From Phaeocystidibacter marisrubri (lineage in GTDB: Bacteria; Bacteroidota; Bacteroidia; Flavobacteriales; Schleiferiaceae), in the NCBI RefSeq assembly GCF_008933165.1, contig NZ_WBVQ01000002.1, positions 705,569-769,568 of the forward strand: a stretch of 64,000 nt of DNA, in the 5' to 3' direction. The number at the start of each line of letters is the position of its first letter. Position 1 is the stretch's first letter. Under the pieces are notes generated by a model. That model saw only the letters and a program-made list of their open reading frames with translations. It did no database searches and was not told where the DNA came from. The position numbers and the translations under genes are program-made. Of the stretch, positions 49,234-57,989 are shown in pieces.

Positions 49234-50844
49234 TTAAGGAAGCTCTGGTCTCGGAATCGTATCGCTGTAAGCACCTACCGACAGCAAAGCCGATTTGATC
49301 ACTGGGTCTGTTTGGAATACCACTGGATAGTAACCATCCTTACCCCACACTGTTTCGGCAATCACCGCTTTTAATCGAAGTTCAATAAAGGCGCGCATTT
49401 CGTCGTCAATTCGCTCTTCGTACTTCAGCACATCGAGCTTCTCCAACAACTCCAAGTACAAATCTTGCGGCACATTCCACGAATCGATAAAGTCACGGCG
49501 ATTGACACCTCCGAATTCGGCTCTTCGTGAATCCACGTAATCAAAGGCGAAATCCGAAAGACGCGAATACCCGAACTGATGGTAGAGCATGCCATAGGTA
49601 AATATGGAGCTGTCTATTGGCACAAAGATATCTGGCATAATTCCGCCTCCCCCATATACTACCTTTCCACCTTCGGTTACAAAGCGCTCATCGTGATCAA
49701 ACTTAGAGCTATCTGGACGGAAGAGCTCTCCATCTTCAATTCTCTGAATATTGTCCATTTGATAGGCATCGTATCCATTGTCATACGGTTTCTGAATACT
49801 TCTTCCCGTTGGAGTATAGTATTTGGATGTGGTTAGGCGCATGCGAGATCCATCGTTCAAGGACATTTCTTGCTGAACCAGCCCTTTGCCAAAAGTGCGT
49901 CGACCAACAATGATCGCTCTATCATTGTCTTGCAGCGCTCCCGCTACCACTTCAGATGCACTCGCAGAAGATTCGTTCACCAACACCACCACTTCACCGT
50001 ATTCAAAGATTCCTCTATTGGTAGCAGTTGACGTGTGCTTCTCTCCATCTCTGTCCACCGTATACACTATGGTTTTACCTTCAGAAAGGAATGCATCGGC
50101 CATGTCTTTTGCACTTTCCAACAAGCCTCCAGGATTATCTCTCAAATCCAAAATGAGGGTATTCATCCCCTGGCGTTCCAAACTTCGAATGGCGAAGTTG
50201 AATTCATCCATGGTGTTATCCGCAAATCGATTCACCTTAACCAGCCCCACGGAGTCGTTTAACATGTAGCTCACATCTACAGAGTGAATCGGAATTGGTC
50301 CTCGGGTAATCGCGATGGAGCGCGAAAGCGTCTCACCTCTTCCCATCACTTCCACATAAACCTCTTCTCCAGAAGGTCCGCGCAGCGTTTCCACCAAAGG
50401 AGCCGTCGTTTCATAATCGCCAATCACACTTAGATCATCAATGGCGATAATTCGATCTCCCGCTTTCAAGCCAGCCCGCATTGCTGGTCCTTCGGGAATG
50501 ACGCGAATCACAGTTACGGTGTCTTTACGAACGCGGAATTCAATTCCAACCCCATCAAAACTCCCTTGGATAGATTCCTCTTGTGCTTGAACATCTCTTT
50601 GAGAGATATAAGAGCTATGAGGGTCCAACTTGTGAAGCATATCGCGAATGGTGAGATCCAAGAGACTATCTGTATTCACATCCACCACATACTTGTAGTC
50701 GATATAATCAATAATCTGACGGATCTTCTGCTGCTTCGACTCCTCGTTGGGTCGAGCTGGATAATTATATCTAGACCCCACGAACATTCCCACAACAACA
50801 GCTGCGGCAATAATCATAGGTAAGTAAATCTGTCTTGCTTTCAT
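49234..50844 (-). CDS. S41 C-terminal processing peptidase (second copy)
   Basis: 536 residues: N-terminal anchor (about 8-23), Tsp N-terminal domain, PDZ domain (about 92-170; GVGIEFRV), S41 core with LDLRDNPGG (233-240), nucleophile S295 in ESSASASEVVAG and Lys320 in TFGKGLVQQ (25 residues apart), then a C-terminal region. Same family as the protease at 10648 but clearly divergent. Coupled by a 4-bp overlap to the dCMP deaminase gene upstream. Confidence 0.94.
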   Translation of the reverse strand: MKARQIYLPMIIAAAVVVGMFVGSRYNYPARPNEESKQQKIRQIIDYIDYKYVVDVNTDSLLDLTIRDMLHKLDPHSSYISQRDVQAQEESIQGSFDGVGIEFRVRKDTVTVIRVIPEGPAMRAGLKAGDRIIAIDDLSVIGDYETTAPLVETLRGPSGEEVYVEVMGRGETLSRSIAITRGPIPIHSVDVSYMLNDSVGLVKVNRFADNTMDEFNFAIRSLERQGMNTLILDLRDNPGGLLESAKDMADAFLSEGKTIVYTVDRDGEKHTSTATNRGIFEYGEVVVLVNESSASASEVVAGALQDNDRAIIVGRRTFGKGLVQQEMSLNDGSRMRLTTSKYYTPTGRSIQKPYDNGYDAYQMDNIQRIEDGELFRPDSSKFDHDERFVTEGGKVVYGGGGIMPDIFVPIDSSIFTYGMLYHQFGYSRLSDFAFDYVDSRRAEFGGVNRRDFIDSWNVPQDLYLELLEKLDVLKYEERIDDEMRAFIELRLKAVIAETVWGKDGYYPVVFQTDPVIKSALLSVGAYSDTIPRPELP

Positions 50845-51272
50845 TCGTCATCTGGGTTGAGCTGACACACCTCTACTCCCGCCTTTTCTAGAAACTCTAA
50901 TCCGGAAGTATCCTTGTAACGTTCGATGTACACCAATCGTTTTATACCCGCTTGGTGAATCAACTTGCTACAATCCTTGCATGGGGACATGGTGAGATAT
51001 AGTGTAGCGCCATCGCAGGAGTGATTAGACGATGCAACCTTGGTAATTGCATTAGCCTCCGCATGAAGCACATACCACTTCGTGTACCCTTCTTCATCTT
51101 CACAGATGTTCTCAAAACCCGAAGGTGTTCCATTGTACCCATCGCTGATAATCATGCGATCCCTCACCAAGAGTGAACCCACTTGGCGACGGTTACAGTA
51201 AGAAAGTTTGGCCCATTCCTGCGCCATTCTGAGATAGGCGAAATCGTACTTGCGTTGTTTTTGGCTCACCAT
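50841..51272 (-). CDS. dCMP deaminase (ComEB-like)
   Basis: Zinc deaminase converting dCMP to dUMP for dTTP synthesis; 143 residues. Zinc/catalytic motifs HAEANAI and MSPCKDC, plus the dCMP-specific DGYNGTPSGF and LLVRDRMIISD. First gene of a two-gene unit with the S41 protease. A TACCTTTG element (51322-51329, minus) gives it a leader of about 45 nt. Confidence 0.93.
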   Translation of the reverse strand: MVSQKQRKYDFAYLRMAQEWAKLSYCNRRQVGSLLVRDRMIISDGYNGTPSGFENICEDEEGYTKWYVLHAEANAITKVASSNHSCDGATLYLTMSPCKDCSKLIHQAGIKRLVYIERYKDTSGLEFLEKAGVEVCQLNPDDE

Positions 51273-51630
51273 GAAACGAAAGAGGATGTAATTGTTGTCA
51301 GCTCAAATAGAGATAAGACTTCAAAGGTAGCATTTTGAAACACCTCCTGTTAAATAGAGGAAAATGTCATTCTCAAAGAGACAAAATCTGAGGGAAAAAG
51401 TTCTTTCTCTATGAAAAGTACGCCACGAAGATCTGAAAGAACAGCGCATTTCGAAGATTAGAGAAAAGTGCGAATATGTGTAGACAAGTGTTGATTGTAG
51501 AGGTGAGCTCACGTCAAAATACGCATGGAACCCCGTGACATTCCATCAGAAGAAAAGGCCAAAGACCATTTACAAACCGCTGACATATTGTATTTTAGCA
51601 CCTACGAAAGAGAGGGGATGAGGTAGAAAT
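51273..51630. other. Intergenic stretch of about 360 bp
   Basis: Between the dCMP deaminase start and the tRNA terminator. It contains the deaminase promoter octamer (51322-51329, minus) and otherwise no gene I trust: a 33-codon plus-strand frame at 51524-51625 (MEPRDIPSEEKAK...) has no promoter or partner. Confidence 0.5.
51322..51329 (-). promoter_or_regulatory. -7 promoter element of the dCMP deaminase-S41 unit
   Basis: Minus strand TACCTTTG, exact match, 49 nt before the ATG at 51272. Confidence 0.55.
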
Positions 51631-51663
51631 AAAAAAGCCTCCCGAAAGATTCGAGAGGCTTTT
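51631..51663 (-). terminator. Intrinsic terminator of tRNA-Leu
   Basis: Stem of 11 pairs with one mismatch (AGCCTCCCGAA/TTCGAGAGGCT), 3-nt loop, T-run on the minus strand directly after the tRNA 3' end. Confidence 0.8.
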
Positions 51664-51664
51664 G

Positions 51665-51745
51665 TGCCCAGGGCGGGAGTCGAACCCGCACACCAGTGGT
51701 ACACGAGTTTGAGTCGTGCGCGTCTACCAATTCCGCCACCTGGGC
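51665..51745 (-). tRNA. tRNA-Leu(CAA)
   Basis: Acceptor GCCCAGG/CCTGGGC, D arm with GGTAGACGC, anticodon stem CACGA/TCGTG around loop CTCAAAC, anticodon CAA (reads UUG), a long class II variable arm and T arm GCGGG-TTCGACT-CCCGC. The discriminator is A, as in leucine tRNAs, and CCA is not encoded. Confidence 0.95.
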
Positions 51746-51853
51746 TCCTGATGAGCGGGCAAAACTACAACATAGAAATGTGGTTATGCAAGTGTCTGAC
51801 GAAAAAATTTATCGAATAGTTTACCAGGCACCCATCTTTCTGCTAAAGTTTAT

Positions 51854-51861
51854 TACATTTG
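51854..51861 (+). promoter_or_regulatory. -7 promoter element of prs
   Basis: TACATTTG, exact match, 81 nt before the ATG at 51943. The leader contains the near-repeat AAAGATCATTAAAGATCC. Confidence 0.5.
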
Positions 51862-51942
51862 CAGCCCTTTTGGATGAATGTGAAAGCATAACAGTTTCAA
51901 AGGTTTAAAGATCATTAAAGATCCAGCCACGAAAAATCGAAT

Positions 51943-52875
51943 ATGATACCATCGGCGAAGATTTTTGCAGGACGCGGAACAAAGGCATTAGCAGAGCGCA
52001 TTGCTGAAGCGTATGGACAACCCTTAGGTGAGGTTGCGATTACGGAATTCAGTGATGGAGAGTTCCAGCCGTCGTTTGAAGAAACGGTAAGAGGCGGACG
52101 AGTATTTCTCGTTCAATCTACCAACCCACCAGCAGAGAACTTGTTGGAGCTTCTTCAGATGATTGATGCAGCAAAACGTGCATCTGCAAAACACATCACC
52201 GCGGTTATTCCTTATTTCGGACTTGCACGTCAGGACCGCAAGGACAAGCCACGTGTACCGATTGGGGCGAAATTGGTGGCTAATCTTTTGACCGCAGCAG
52301 GTGCCACTCGAATCATGACCATGGATCTACACGCAGATCAGATTCAAGGTTTCTTCGAAGTACCAGTAGATCACTTGTTCTCAAGCAGCCTTTTCCTTCC
52401 AGATATCGAGGCCTTGAAATTGGACAACTTGACGATTGCATCTCCAGATATGGGAGGTTCGAAGCGTGCAAACGCTTACGGCAATCAGTTGGGTGCAGAA
52501 GTAGTGATTTGCTACAAGCAGCGTAAGAAAGCGAATGTGATTGATAAGATGACCGTAATTGGTGATGTTAAAGATCGCAACATCGTATTGCTCGACGATA
52601 TGGTAGACACAGCCGGAACATTGACGAAGGCTGCCGATATGTTGTTGGAAAAAGGCGCGAAGAGCGTTCGTGCATATTGTACGCACGGAGTTCTTTCTGG
52701 AAACGCCATTGAAAGAATTGAAAACTCGGCTTTGGAAGAATTGGTAATTACCGATACCCTACCAGGCAGTCGAGAGAGCGATAAAATCCGCGTTCTCAGC
52801 GTGGCTGAAATCTTTGCTTCAGTAATGAAGAAAGTTCACCACCATGAGTCTATTAGCGGACACTTTGTAATGTAA
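51943..52875 (+). CDS. prs: Ribose-phosphate pyrophosphokinase (PRPP synthetase)
   Basis: Makes PRPP from ribose 5-phosphate and ATP for nucleotide, His and Trp synthesis. 310 residues with the class I pattern: FSDGEFQPSF, PYFGLARQDRKDKPRVPIGA (ATP loop), MDLHADQIQGFF, and PRPP loop VLLDDMVDTAGTL. Normal length. First of prs-rplY-pth, an order conserved in Bacteroidota. Confidence 0.97.
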   Translation: MIPSAKIFAGRGTKALAERIAEAYGQPLGEVAITEFSDGEFQPSFEETVRGGRVFLVQSTNPPAENLLELLQMIDAAKRASAKHITAVIPYFGLARQDRKDKPRVPIGAKLVANLLTAAGATRIMTMDLHADQIQGFFEVPVDHLFSSSLFLPDIEALKLDNLTIASPDMGGSKRANAYGNQLGAEVVICYKQRKKANVIDKMTVIGDVKDRNIVLLDDMVDTAGTLTKAADMLLEKGAKSVRAYCTHGVLSGNAIERIENSALEELVITDTLPGSRESDKIRVLSVAEIFASVMKKVHHHESISGHFVM

Positions 52876-52901
52876 TCAGGGAATCTTAATCGATAGTAGT
52901 A

Positions 52902-53528
52902 ATGAATTCAATCGCTATCAAGGGTACGGTTCGCACCGATCTCGGAACTAAATACGCAAAAAACCTTCGCAAAGAAGGTCAAGTTCCATGCGTTGTTTAC
53001 GGTGGTGAAGAAACCATCCACTTCTCAGCTCCAATCCTCGCTTTCCGCGACCTTGTGTACACCTCTATGGTACACAAAGCAGAAATCGAGCTTGACGGAA
53101 AGAAGGTTGAAGCCGTAGTTCAAGACATGCAATTTGATCCATTGACCGACGAGCTCGTTCACATGGACCTAGTTGAACTTGTAGAAGGTAAAGAAGTAAC
53201 AGTACAAGCCCCAGTACGTTTGAACGGTAATGCCCGTGGTGTACGTAATGGTGGTAAGTTGAAGCACTTCTTGCGCTACCTTAAAGTGAAGGCTCTTCCA
53301 CAAGATATCCCAGCTTCTATTGAGCTTGATATCACAGACCTTCGCATCGGCCAAGCAATCCGCGTAGGCGCAGTTAAGACTGACAAATACGCTGTATTGA
53401 ACGCTGAGTCAGCTGTCATCGTAACTATCAAAACAGCTCGTAACGCTGTTGAAGATACAGACGAAGAAGAAGGTGACGATGCTGCTGAAGGCGCTGAAGC
53501 TCCAGCTGCTGAAGCAACTGCAGAATAA
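52902..53528 (+). CDS. rplY: 50S ribosomal protein L25 (general stress protein Ctc type)
   Basis: 208 residues: N-terminal 5S rRNA-binding L25 domain (GTVRTDLGTKYAKNLRKEGQ, VPCVVYGG) and the C-terminal TL5/Ctc beta domain (VQAPVRLNGNARGVRNGGKL), then an acidic Ala/Glu-rich tail (from about 190) usual in Bacteroidota. Second gene of prs-rplY-pth. Confidence 0.96.
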   Translation: MNSIAIKGTVRTDLGTKYAKNLRKEGQVPCVVYGGEETIHFSAPILAFRDLVYTSMVHKAEIELDGKKVEAVVQDMQFDPLTDELVHMDLVELVEGKEVTVQAPVRLNGNARGVRNGGKLKHFLRYLKVKALPQDIPASIELDITDLRIGQAIRVGAVKTDKYAVLNAESAVIVTIKTARNAVEDTDEEEGDDAAEGAEAPAAEATAE

Positions 53529-53549
53529 TAATCTACAAAGAAGGTCGGC

Positions 53550-54110
53550 TTGAAGAAGTTCTTGATCTTCGGACTAGGGAATCCGGGAGCGGAATACAAC
53601 CGCACCCGACACAACATTGGATTTGAGGTGTTGGATGCTTTGGCGTCCGACACCTCTTCTTTTTCTTCAGAACGCTACGCAGATGTGGCGCGAGTTCGTG
53701 TGAAAGGACGTGAGCTTATTCTGGTGAAACCCAATACCTACATGAACCTTAGCGGCAAAGCAGTCCGCTATTGGATGGAAACAGAAAAGGTCCCACTCGA
53801 GAATATCCTCGTTGTGGTGGACGAACTCGCCCTACCCTTGGGCGCCATCCGAATGAAACTCAAAGGTTCAGACGGAGGTCACAACGGCCTCAAAAGCATC
53901 CAACAACTCTTGGGCAGATCCGACTATCCTCGACTTCGCTTTGGCATTGGAAACGAATTTTCCAAAGGTCAACAAGTAGATTTCGTCCTGGGTAAATGGA
54001 CCGAAGAGGAATGGAAAAACCTCCAACCCCGCATCAAAAAAGCCACAGAAGCCATTCAAAGCTTTGCATTGGCCGGGCCACAGATTACGATGAATCAGTT
54101 TAATGGGTAG
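53550..54110 (+). CDS. pth: Peptidyl-tRNA hydrolase, TTG start
   Basis: Recycles peptidyl-tRNA dropped from ribosomes. 186 residues: [19 protein letters not shown] (Asn and catalytic His), [24 protein letters not shown] (Asp) and [11 protein letters not shown]. The frame can only begin at a TTG (53550): the protein N-terminus [10 protein letters not shown] matches the family exactly from that codon and no upstream ATG exists in frame. 21 bp after rplY. Confidence 0.95.
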   Translation: MKKFLIFGLGNPGAEYNRTRHNIGFEVLDALASDTSSFSSERYADVARVRVKGRELILVKPNTYMNLSGKAVRYWMETEKVPLENILVVVDELALPLGAIRMKLKGSDGGHNGLKSIQQLLGRSDYPRLRFGIGNEFSKGQQVDFVLGKWTEEEWKNLQPRIKKATEAIQSFALAGPQITMNQFNG

Positions 54111-54297
54111 TGAGTATTTTGTACAGGATCCCTAGTTGACCTGTACGAAACAACACATTATTATCCAGGCTTGTTGTTCCTCAGAAGGTGTTTTCTTTCC
54201 CCACAACTCCCTATCTCTAAGAAACAGCCTTGCTCCATACAGACGGTCATCCGCTTCCATCCAGTACTCCTAACACGGAACACCGAACTTAGGACGA
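54111..54297. repeat. Convergent gap with two inverted repeats
   Basis: The gap between pth (plus) and radA (minus) holds GTACAGG-12-CCTGTAC (54121-54146) and overlapping AACAACA/TGTTGTT arms (about 54149-54178). Neither has a T-run, so Rho-independent termination is doubtful; a structured 3' end for either transcript is possible. Confidence 0.4.
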
Positions 54298-55659
54298 TCA
54301 ACCAAACAAATCCCTCACCACATCCTCAACCTTACCCACTTTGGCAACGGCGATTCCGTTTGGAACTTTTTCGAGTTGGGCCGATTTGGAGATAAGCATG
54401 CGTTCGAAGCCCAATTTTGCCGCTTCGTTAACCCGGTGATCTATTCGGCTAGATGGACGGATTTCTCCTGCTAAGCCAACCTCTCCGGCAAAGCAAATGG
54501 AATGATGAATGGGCATGTCTTGATCGGAAGAGAGGATAGCCGCAACTACAGCAAGATCGATAGCAGGATCATCTACCTTAATACCTCCAGTAACGTTGAG
54601 GAAGACATCTTTGGCTCCCAAGCGGAAGCCACATCGCTTCTCTAAAACCGCTAAGAGCATGTTTAAGCGCTTAACGTCAAATCCAGTAGAAGAACGTTGT
54701 GGAGTTCCATAGACAGCGGTTGAAACAAGCGCTTGAATTTCTACGAGCATGGGTCGAACACCTTCCACCATGACGGCGATAGCCGTTCCGCTCAGATGTT
54801 CATTGCCGTTGGACAAAAGAACTTCAGATGGATTCGGAACCTCGCGAAGCCCCTCTCCTCTCATCTCATAAATACCCAACTCAGAAGTAGAACCAAAACG
54901 GTTCTTTTGTCCGCGCAAGAGGCGATAAATATGATGACGATCTCCTTCAAACTGAAGGACTACATCTACCATGTGTTCGAGCACTTTTGGCCCGGCAAGA
55001 CTACCCTCTTTTGTGATGTGCCCTATCAATACCACAGGAATTCCCGTGGTTTTAGCAAAGTGCAAAAACTCAGCTGCACACTCACGAATTTGAGAAACAC
55101 TACCCGGACTTGCATCCAAGGCTTCCGAGTGCAAGGTTTGAATGGAATCTACCACAACCAAGGTCGGCTGCATATTATCAGCGTGCTGAAAGATGTGTTG
55201 TGTGCGAGTCTCTGTTAGAATGAAACATTCGTCATTCTGAATGCCGATTCTCTCCGCTCGCATACGAACCTGATGATCCGACTCCTCACCTGAAACATAC
55301 AAAACACTGGAGTTGTAGCGCAATGCCATTTGGAGCATCAAAGTCGATTTTCCAATACCAGGCTCACCTCCCAAAAGGATGAGCGACCCCGGAACAATTC
55401 CGCCTCCTAATACCCGATCAAGTTCATTGTCGTTTGTACCACTCCTCACCGTTTGATCGTAGGCAATGCTTCGGATGGGCGTTGGACTCTTTCTCTCTGG
55501 CAGAGCAGAGCGACCACTTTGTACAGCTTTTGAATCAGGCTTAGAGAGAACCTCTTCAACAAGCGTATTCCATTCGTGGCAACGAGAACATTGTCCCATC
55601 CACTGACTATGCTGAGCGCCGCAGTTCTGACAGAACCACGCCTTTTTAACTTTGGCCAT
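54298..55659 (-). CDS. radA: DNA repair protein RadA (Sms)
   Basis: Branch-migration ATPase of recombination. 453 residues: N-terminal zinc finger C10-x2-C13 and C24-x2-C27, RecA-like core with Walker A GGEPGIGKST, Walker B VVVDSIQTL, the RadA-specific GQKNRFGST motif, and a C-terminal Lon-protease-like domain lacking protease residues. Last gene of the panC-panD-flippase-radA run. Confidence 0.97.
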   Translation of the reverse strand: MAKVKKAWFCQNCGAQHSQWMGQCSRCHEWNTLVEEVLSKPDSKAVQSGRSALPERKSPTPIRSIAYDQTVRSGTNDNELDRVLGGGIVPGSLILLGGEPGIGKSTLMLQMALRYNSSVLYVSGEESDHQVRMRAERIGIQNDECFILTETRTQHIFQHADNMQPTLVVVDSIQTLHSEALDASPGSVSQIRECAAEFLHFAKTTGIPVVLIGHITKEGSLAGPKVLEHMVDVVLQFEGDRHHIYRLLRGQKNRFGSTSELGIYEMRGEGLREVPNPSEVLLSNGNEHLSGTAIAVMVEGVRPMLVEIQALVSTAVYGTPQRSSTGFDVKRLNMLLAVLEKRCGFRLGAKDVFLNVTGGIKVDDPAIDLAVVAAILSSDQDMPIHHSICFAGEVGLAGEIRPSSRIDHRVNEAAKLGFERMLISKSAQLEKVPNGIAVAKVGKVEDVVRDLFG

Positions 55660-55686
55660 GCCGAAAGGTGAGTGTTTAGAAGTGAA

Positions 55687-56679
55687 TTAAGCCTTCTTCT
55701 TGAGGCGTCGTTCAAGGTACAAAATGAACATTGCTAAAGCACCTGTTCCAAGCAACATTAGTGTTTGTCCGCTGTGAACGATAGTGGCAAAAGTTAGCCC
55801 TACTTCAGAAGTAAACCCTAGAACCACCATAGCAGACATTACCAAGTAATGGTAAGCGCCAATTCCACCAGGTACGGGAATAACGATACCCAAACTTGCC
55901 GCTACCATGATGAACAGTCCATCTGCAATGGTCAGGTGTGCGGTTTCATCAATAGCGAAGAAACAGATATACACCATAAAGAAATAACACAACCAAATGA
56001 AAACGCTGTGAAACCAGAAGGCTGCTTGACGCTTCATCTTGAAAACCGCCTTAAAACCTTCCTTCAGTCCTTCATAGAAATCGCGCACCTTAACAAAGAG
56101 CGGAGAAGCTTGAATGCGTTCGCGGAAGGCAAAGAAAAGCAACACCGCCGCGGCGACTAACCCCAGAAGGATATAGAGAATATAGGAACTTCCACCCTCT
56201 TCACCTGAGCCAGAAGCTGTTATGTTAAACAGTTGCTCGATGTAATCAAAATTGACCACTACTGCGCCGCCAAACACAAGGATGAGAAAAACCATATCGA
56301 TTGTTCTCTCTAGCAAAACGGTTCCAAAGAGCTTATTGACCGGAATGTCCTCCACTTGATTTAGCGAGGTACAACGGGCTAACTCTCCTGCTCTTGGCAG
56401 GGCTAAGTTCACAAAGTAAAGGGTAGAAACAGAGTGAATACTATTCCATGATTTTGGATGATACCCTAGAGGTTCCAAAAGGAGTTTCCAACGCAAGCCG
56501 CGAGAAACAATGGCCGCATAGCCAATAATCATAGAAGCCAAAACATATCCGTAGTGCGCCTGCTTTAAATCTGTCCAAAGCTCTTGCGGATCTACATTCT
56601 TGAACGCCAATCCGAGCAATGCCGCGGCAATTACTGCGAAAAGGGTGTACTTCAGGATATTTTTGGTTAGAGGATTCAA
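55687..56679 (-). CDS. Flippase-like membrane protein (lysylphosphatidylglycerol synthase TM-domain family)
   Basis: 330 residues, about eight transmembrane segments, matching the AglD/UPF0104 group: SRGLRWKLLLEPLGY, LALPRAGELARCTSLNQVE and LGIVIPVPGGIGAYHYLVMSA. No catalytic LPG synthase domain is attached. Members are proposed lipid or glycolipid flippases. Between panD and radA on the minus strand. Confidence 0.85.
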   Translation of the reverse strand: MNPLTKNILKYTLFAVIAAALLGLAFKNVDPQELWTDLKQAHYGYVLASMIIGYAAIVSRGLRWKLLLEPLGYHPKSWNSIHSVSTLYFVNLALPRAGELARCTSLNQVEDIPVNKLFGTVLLERTIDMVFLILVFGGAVVVNFDYIEQLFNITASGSGEEGGSSYILYILLGLVAAAVLLFFAFRERIQASPLFVKVRDFYEGLKEGFKAVFKMKRQAAFWFHSVFIWLCYFFMVYICFFAIDETAHLTIADGLFIMVAASLGIVIPVPGGIGAYHYLVMSAMVVLGFTSEVGLTFATIVHSGQTLMLLGTGALAMFILYLERRLKKKA

Positions 56680-56688
56680 AGGCTCGAT

Positions 56689-57039
56689 TTAAGAGAGAGA
56701 ATTGTTCTCCTCATTTGGGAAAACAATAGATGGTTTAAAGGTCTTCGCCTCTTCTGGAGTCATTGTGGCGTATGAAATGATGATGATAATATCCCCTGCT
56801 TGAACTCTTCGTGCTGCAGGACCATTCAACGTAATCTCACCTGAACCGCGTTGTCCGGTGATTACATACGTATCCAAACGCTCACCATTGTTCACGTTTA
56901 CGATAGACACCTTCTCCCCTTCCATGATGCCACTAGCATCCATAAGGTCGCGATCAACCGTGATACTACCCACGTAGTTCAGGTCGGCCCCCGTGACTTT
57001 TACACGGTGGATTTTGCTCTTGACAACTTCAATAAACAT
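56689..57039 (-). CDS. panD: Aspartate 1-decarboxylase (pyruvoyl)
   Basis: Makes beta-alanine for pantothenate. 116 residues; self-cleavage at Gly24-Ser25 (NYVGSITVD) generates the pyruvoyl group. [20 protein letters not shown] and NGPAAR are family motifs. Follows panC on the same strand but also has its own exact promoter octamer 4 nt before the ATG. Confidence 0.97.
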   Translation of the reverse strand: MFIEVVKSKIHRVKVTGADLNYVGSITVDRDLMDASGIMEGEKVSIVNVNNGERLDTYVITGQRGSGEITLNGPAARRVQAGDIIIIISYATMTPEEAKTFKPSIVFPNEENNSLS

Positions 57040-57043
57040 GGCG

Positions 57044-57051
57044 CAAAAGTA
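57044..57051 (-). promoter_or_regulatory. -7 promoter element, predicted leaderless start of panD
   Basis: Minus strand TACTTTTG, exact match, 4 nt (CGCC) before the ATG at 57039; it lies in the 13-bp gap after the panC stop at 57053. Confidence 0.6.
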
Positions 57052-57052
57052 G

Positions 57053-57886
57053 TTAATTCAAAGACAAATTGTCGATTAATCTGACCTCACCAGCATAGGC
57101 TGCCACGAAAACGCGTGGCCTTTCCGAATTCTCCCATTTCTCAAGGGGTTCAAGGGAATCTTCATCCGCAATTACGATGTATTCTGGACGCAAACCTGCA
57201 GCCGATATAGCTTCATTAGCCATGGTAACAGAATCAGAGACAGATCGTTCATCCTTAGTGGCACGAATGGCATTCATTGCCTGATAAATGGCAACGGCTG
57301 CTTCTTTAAACACAGGCTCTAAGAGCATGTTTCGGGAAGACATTGCAAGGCCTGAAGACTCTCTTTTGGTAGGAGAAACTACAATCTCAACCGGGTGGTT
57401 TTTAAGAGACGTCATTCGTTTGATGACAGCTACCTGTTGGTAATCCTTCTCGCCAAAAATGGCCACGTCTGGATTCACCGATTGAAACAATCTGTCCACA
57501 ATGGTTGCCACACCTTGAAAGTGCCCCGGTCGGAATTCACCTTCCATGACATCTTCCAAATGTCCCAAATCGTAGAAATCGCTTTCCACCTCATCGGGAT
57601 AGAGTTCGTCTACTTTTGGAAACCAAACCACGTCACATCCCGCCGATTCCAACTTCTTAGAATCCCCTTCTTCATCGCGTGGATATCGCTCTAAATCTCT
57701 GGGATTATTGAACTGTGTTGGGTTGACAAACACACTCACGACAACGATGTCCGATATCGCCTTAGCCTGCGCTACAAGCTGAAGATGGCCATCGTGCAAA
57801 GCCCCCATGGTTGGTACAAAACCAACGCGTCCGTCCTGCGACTCAATGTAATTTGAGAGCTCTTCTCTCGTTCTAAAAATGTGCAT
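57053..57886 (-). CDS. panC: Pantothenate synthetase
   Basis: Condenses pantoate and beta-alanine with ATP. 277 residues: [15 protein letters not shown] (HxGH), [28 protein letters not shown] and the KMSKS-like [10 protein letters not shown]. Start MHIFRT chosen; an in-frame ATG at 57910 lies upstream inside the promoter octamer region. Immediately before panD, completing the pantothenate pair. Confidence 0.96.
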   Translation of the reverse strand: MHIFRTREELSNYIESQDGRVGFVPTMGALHDGHLQLVAQAKAISDIVVVSVFVNPTQFNNPRDLERYPRDEEGDSKKLESAGCDVVWFPKVDELYPDEVESDFYDLGHLEDVMEGEFRPGHFQGVATIVDRLFQSVNPDVAIFGEKDYQQVAVIKRMTSLKNHPVEIVVSPTKRESSGLAMSSRNMLLEPVFKEAAVAIYQAMNAIRATKDERSVSDSVTMANEAISAAGLRPEYIVIADEDSLEPLEKWENSERPRVFVAAYAGEVRLIDNLSLN

Positions 57887-57907
57887 TTGATACGTGCTAT
57901 CGTGCTG

Positions 57908-57915
57908 CAAAGCTA
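57908..57915 (-). promoter_or_regulatory. -7 promoter element of panC
   Basis: Minus strand TAGCTTTG, exact match, 21 nt before the ATG at 57886. Confidence 0.55.
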
Positions 57916-57924
57916 ACGGTTAGC

Positions 57925-57955
57925 TTGAAACATCGCTAGAAAAGACGTACCTTTG
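57925..57955 (+). promoter_or_regulatory. Promoter of the GT5-like/DUF4270/glmS unit
   Basis: TTG (57925-57927), 20-nt spacer, TACCTTTG (57948-57955). Back to back with the panC element. Confidence 0.6.
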
Positions 57956-57989
57956 CACGCTACATTATTGTTGAAAAGGCCTTTTGCAG

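Noticed and set aside
51524-51625. 33-codon frame MEPRDIPSEEKAKDHLQTAD...
   Set aside because: No promoter, no neighbour coupling, no recognisable family.
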